A stretch of DNA of 64,000 bases from Amoebidium appalachense (Eukaryota; Ichthyosporea), in NCBI GenBank assembly GCA_963693365.1, contig CAVNZM010000001.1, positions 2,790,001-2,854,000 on the forward strand. Direction: 5' to 3'. How positions within the stretch are numbered: position 1 is the first letter of the stretch; each line of letters opens with the position of its first letter. A program made the position numbers and the translations under genes. Positions 62,251-64,000 of the stretch are shown here, piece by piece. The notes beneath the pieces are model-generated. The model was not told where the DNA came from and did no database searches. It saw only the letters and a list, made by a program, of their open reading frames with translations.

Positions 62251-64000
62251 CTCCCCCTCGCTCTTACCATAAACCCAGCCACACTGCAATGCCATGTCCA
62301 CGAAAACCCATGCGCTCCCCCTCGCTCTTACCATAAACCCAGCCACACTGCAATGCCATGTCCACGAAAACCCATGCGCTCTCCCTCGCTCTTACCATAA
62401 ACCCAGCCACACTGCAATGCCATGTCCACGAAAACCCATGCGCTCTCCCTCGCTCTTACCATAAACCCAGCCACACTGCAATGCCATGTCCACTAAAACC
62501 CATGCGCTCTCCCTCGCTCTTACCATAAACCCAGCCACACTGCAATGCCATGTCCACTAAAACCCATGCGCTCTCCCTCGCTCTTACCATAAACCCAGCC
62601 ACACTGCAATGCCATGTCCACTAAAACCCATGCGCTCTCCCTCGCTCTTACCATAAACCCAGCCACACTGCAATGCCATGTCCACTAAAACCCATGCGCT
62701 CTCCCTCGCTCTTACCATAAACCCAGCCACACTGCAATGCCATGTCCACTAAAACCCATGCGCTCTCCCTCGCTCTTACCATAAACCCAGCCACACTGCA
62801 ATGCCATGTCCACTAAAACCCATGCGCTCCCCCTCGCTCTTACCATAAACCCAGCCACACTGCAATGCCATGTCCACTAAAACCCATGCGCTCCCCCTCG
62901 CTCTTACCATAAACCCAGCCACACTGCAATGCCATGTCCACTAAAACCCATGCGCTCCCCCTCGCTCTTACCATAAACCCAGCCACACTGCAATGCCATG
63001 TCCACTAAAACCCATGCGCTCTCCCTCGCTCTTACCATAAACCCAGCCACACTGCAATGCCATGTCCACTAAAACCCATGCGCTCTCCCTCGCTCTTACC
63101 ATAAACCCAGCCACACTGCAATGCCATGTCCACTAAAACCCATGCGCTCTCCCTCGCTCTTACCATAAACCCAGCCACACTGCAATGCCATGTCCACTAA
63201 AACCCATGCGCTCTCCCTCGCTCTTACCATAAACCCAGCCACACTGCAATGCCATGTCCACTAAAACCCATGCGCTCTCCCTCGCTCTTACCATAAACCC
63301 AGCCACACTGCAATGCCATGTCCACTAAAACCCATGCGCTCCCCCTCGCTCTTACCATAAACCCAGCCACACTGCAATGCCATGTCCACTAAAACCCATG
63401 CGCTCCCCCTCGCTCTTACCATAAACCCAGCCACACTGCAATGCCATGTCCACTAAAACCCATGCGCTCCCCCTCGCTCTTACCATAAACCCAGCCACAC
63501 TGCAATGCCATGTCCACTAAAACCCATGCGCTCTCCCTCGCTCTTACCATAAACCCAGCCACACTGCAATGCCATGTCCACTAAAACCCATGCGCTCTCC
63601 CTCGCTCTTACCATAAACCCAGCCACACTGCAATGCCATGTCCACTAAAACCCATGCGCTCTCCCTCGCTCTTACCATAAACCCAGCCACACTGCAATGC
63701 CATGTTCACTAAAACCCATGCGCTCTCCCTCGCTCTTACCATAAACCCAGCCACACTGCAATGCCATGTCCACTAAAACCCATGCGCTCTCCCTCGCTCT
63801 TACCATAAACCCAGCCACACTGCAATGCCATGTCCACTAAAACCCATGCGCTCTCCCTCGCTCTTACCATAAACCCAGCCACACTGCAATGCCATGTCCA
63901 CTAAAACCCATGCGCTCCCCCTCGCTCTTACCATAAACCCAGCCACACTGCAATGCCATGTCCACTAAAACCCATGCGCTCTCCCTCGCTCTTACCATAA
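62251..64000. repeat. 64-bp minisatellite, about 27 copies, cut by window end
   Basis: A tandem array of a 64-bp unit (CTCTCCCTCGCTCTTACCAT ... ACCCATGCG) with very few differences. The first three copies have CACGAAAA and the later ones CACTAAAA. Units vary between CTCCCC and CTCTCC at the start, and one has GTTCACT near 63706. The array begins 15 bp after the last visible PAS exon and extends beyond the window. There are no spacers and no long ORF; 64 is not a multiple of 3. Confidence 0.97.

Noticed and set aside
62251-64000. Possible CRISPR-like array
   Set aside because: Units are contiguous 64-bp tandem repeats without unique spacers, in a eukaryotic intron-like context.

Overview
This is a piece of a nuclear genome from an intron-rich eukaryote. 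The evidence is multi-exon genes with GT-AG introns, an INO80-type chromatin remodeller, Pol III-type tRNA genes with A and B boxes, and introns packed with poly-C, poly-G, (CA)n/(TG)n and (GA)n tracts. The proteins are opisthokont-like but clearly divergent from vertebrates. I suspect a unicellular holozoan (ichthyosporean-like) or another early opisthokont, but this is an inference I cannot test here. Exons were joined by hand from splice signals, reading phase and family similarity.

Layout. (1) 634-16421, + strand: the ATPase and C-terminal part of INO80 in 24 exons; the N-terminal exons lie left of the window. One intron carries three identical tRNA-Ile(AAU) genes and another carries a 411-bp TA-flanked inverted-repeat element. 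(2) 18567-20270, +: an intronless gene for a secreted, low-complexity, probably extracellular-matrix-like protein with a twin CX3C motif. (3) 20271-27248: a gene-poor spacer of TG, poly-G and GA tracts, with one small Cys-rich ORF at 20479-20628. (4) 27249-38740, +: a nine-exon gene for a poly-proline plus coiled-coil protein of unknown family; one intron holds a TTA-flanked (Tourist/Harbinger-like) element. (5) 41138-46575, -: a three-exon gene for a type I membrane protein with a long Met/His/Asp-rich ectodomain. (6) 46576-54267: no confident gene; a 1.4-kb GA tract and several small inverted-repeat elements. (7) About 54268-62235 and beyond, +: a bHLH-PAS transcription-factor-like gene, truncated at the right edge. 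(8) 62251-64000: a 64-bp minisatellite (about 27 copies) that starts 15 bp after the last visible PAS exon and runs out of the window.

Themes. The genes do not form an operon or pathway; they are independent eukaryotic loci (chromatin remodelling, tRNA, secretion/cell surface, cytoskeleton-like coiled coil, transcription). The most unusual shared property is intron architecture. Many introns begin in (GU)n or poly-G and end in poly-C or (AC)n right at the AG, so their two ends are complementary. Several introns also contain a dispersed repeat that ends in a poly-C run. The strongest protein-level oddities are the Met/His-rich membrane protein and the bHLH-PAS gene.
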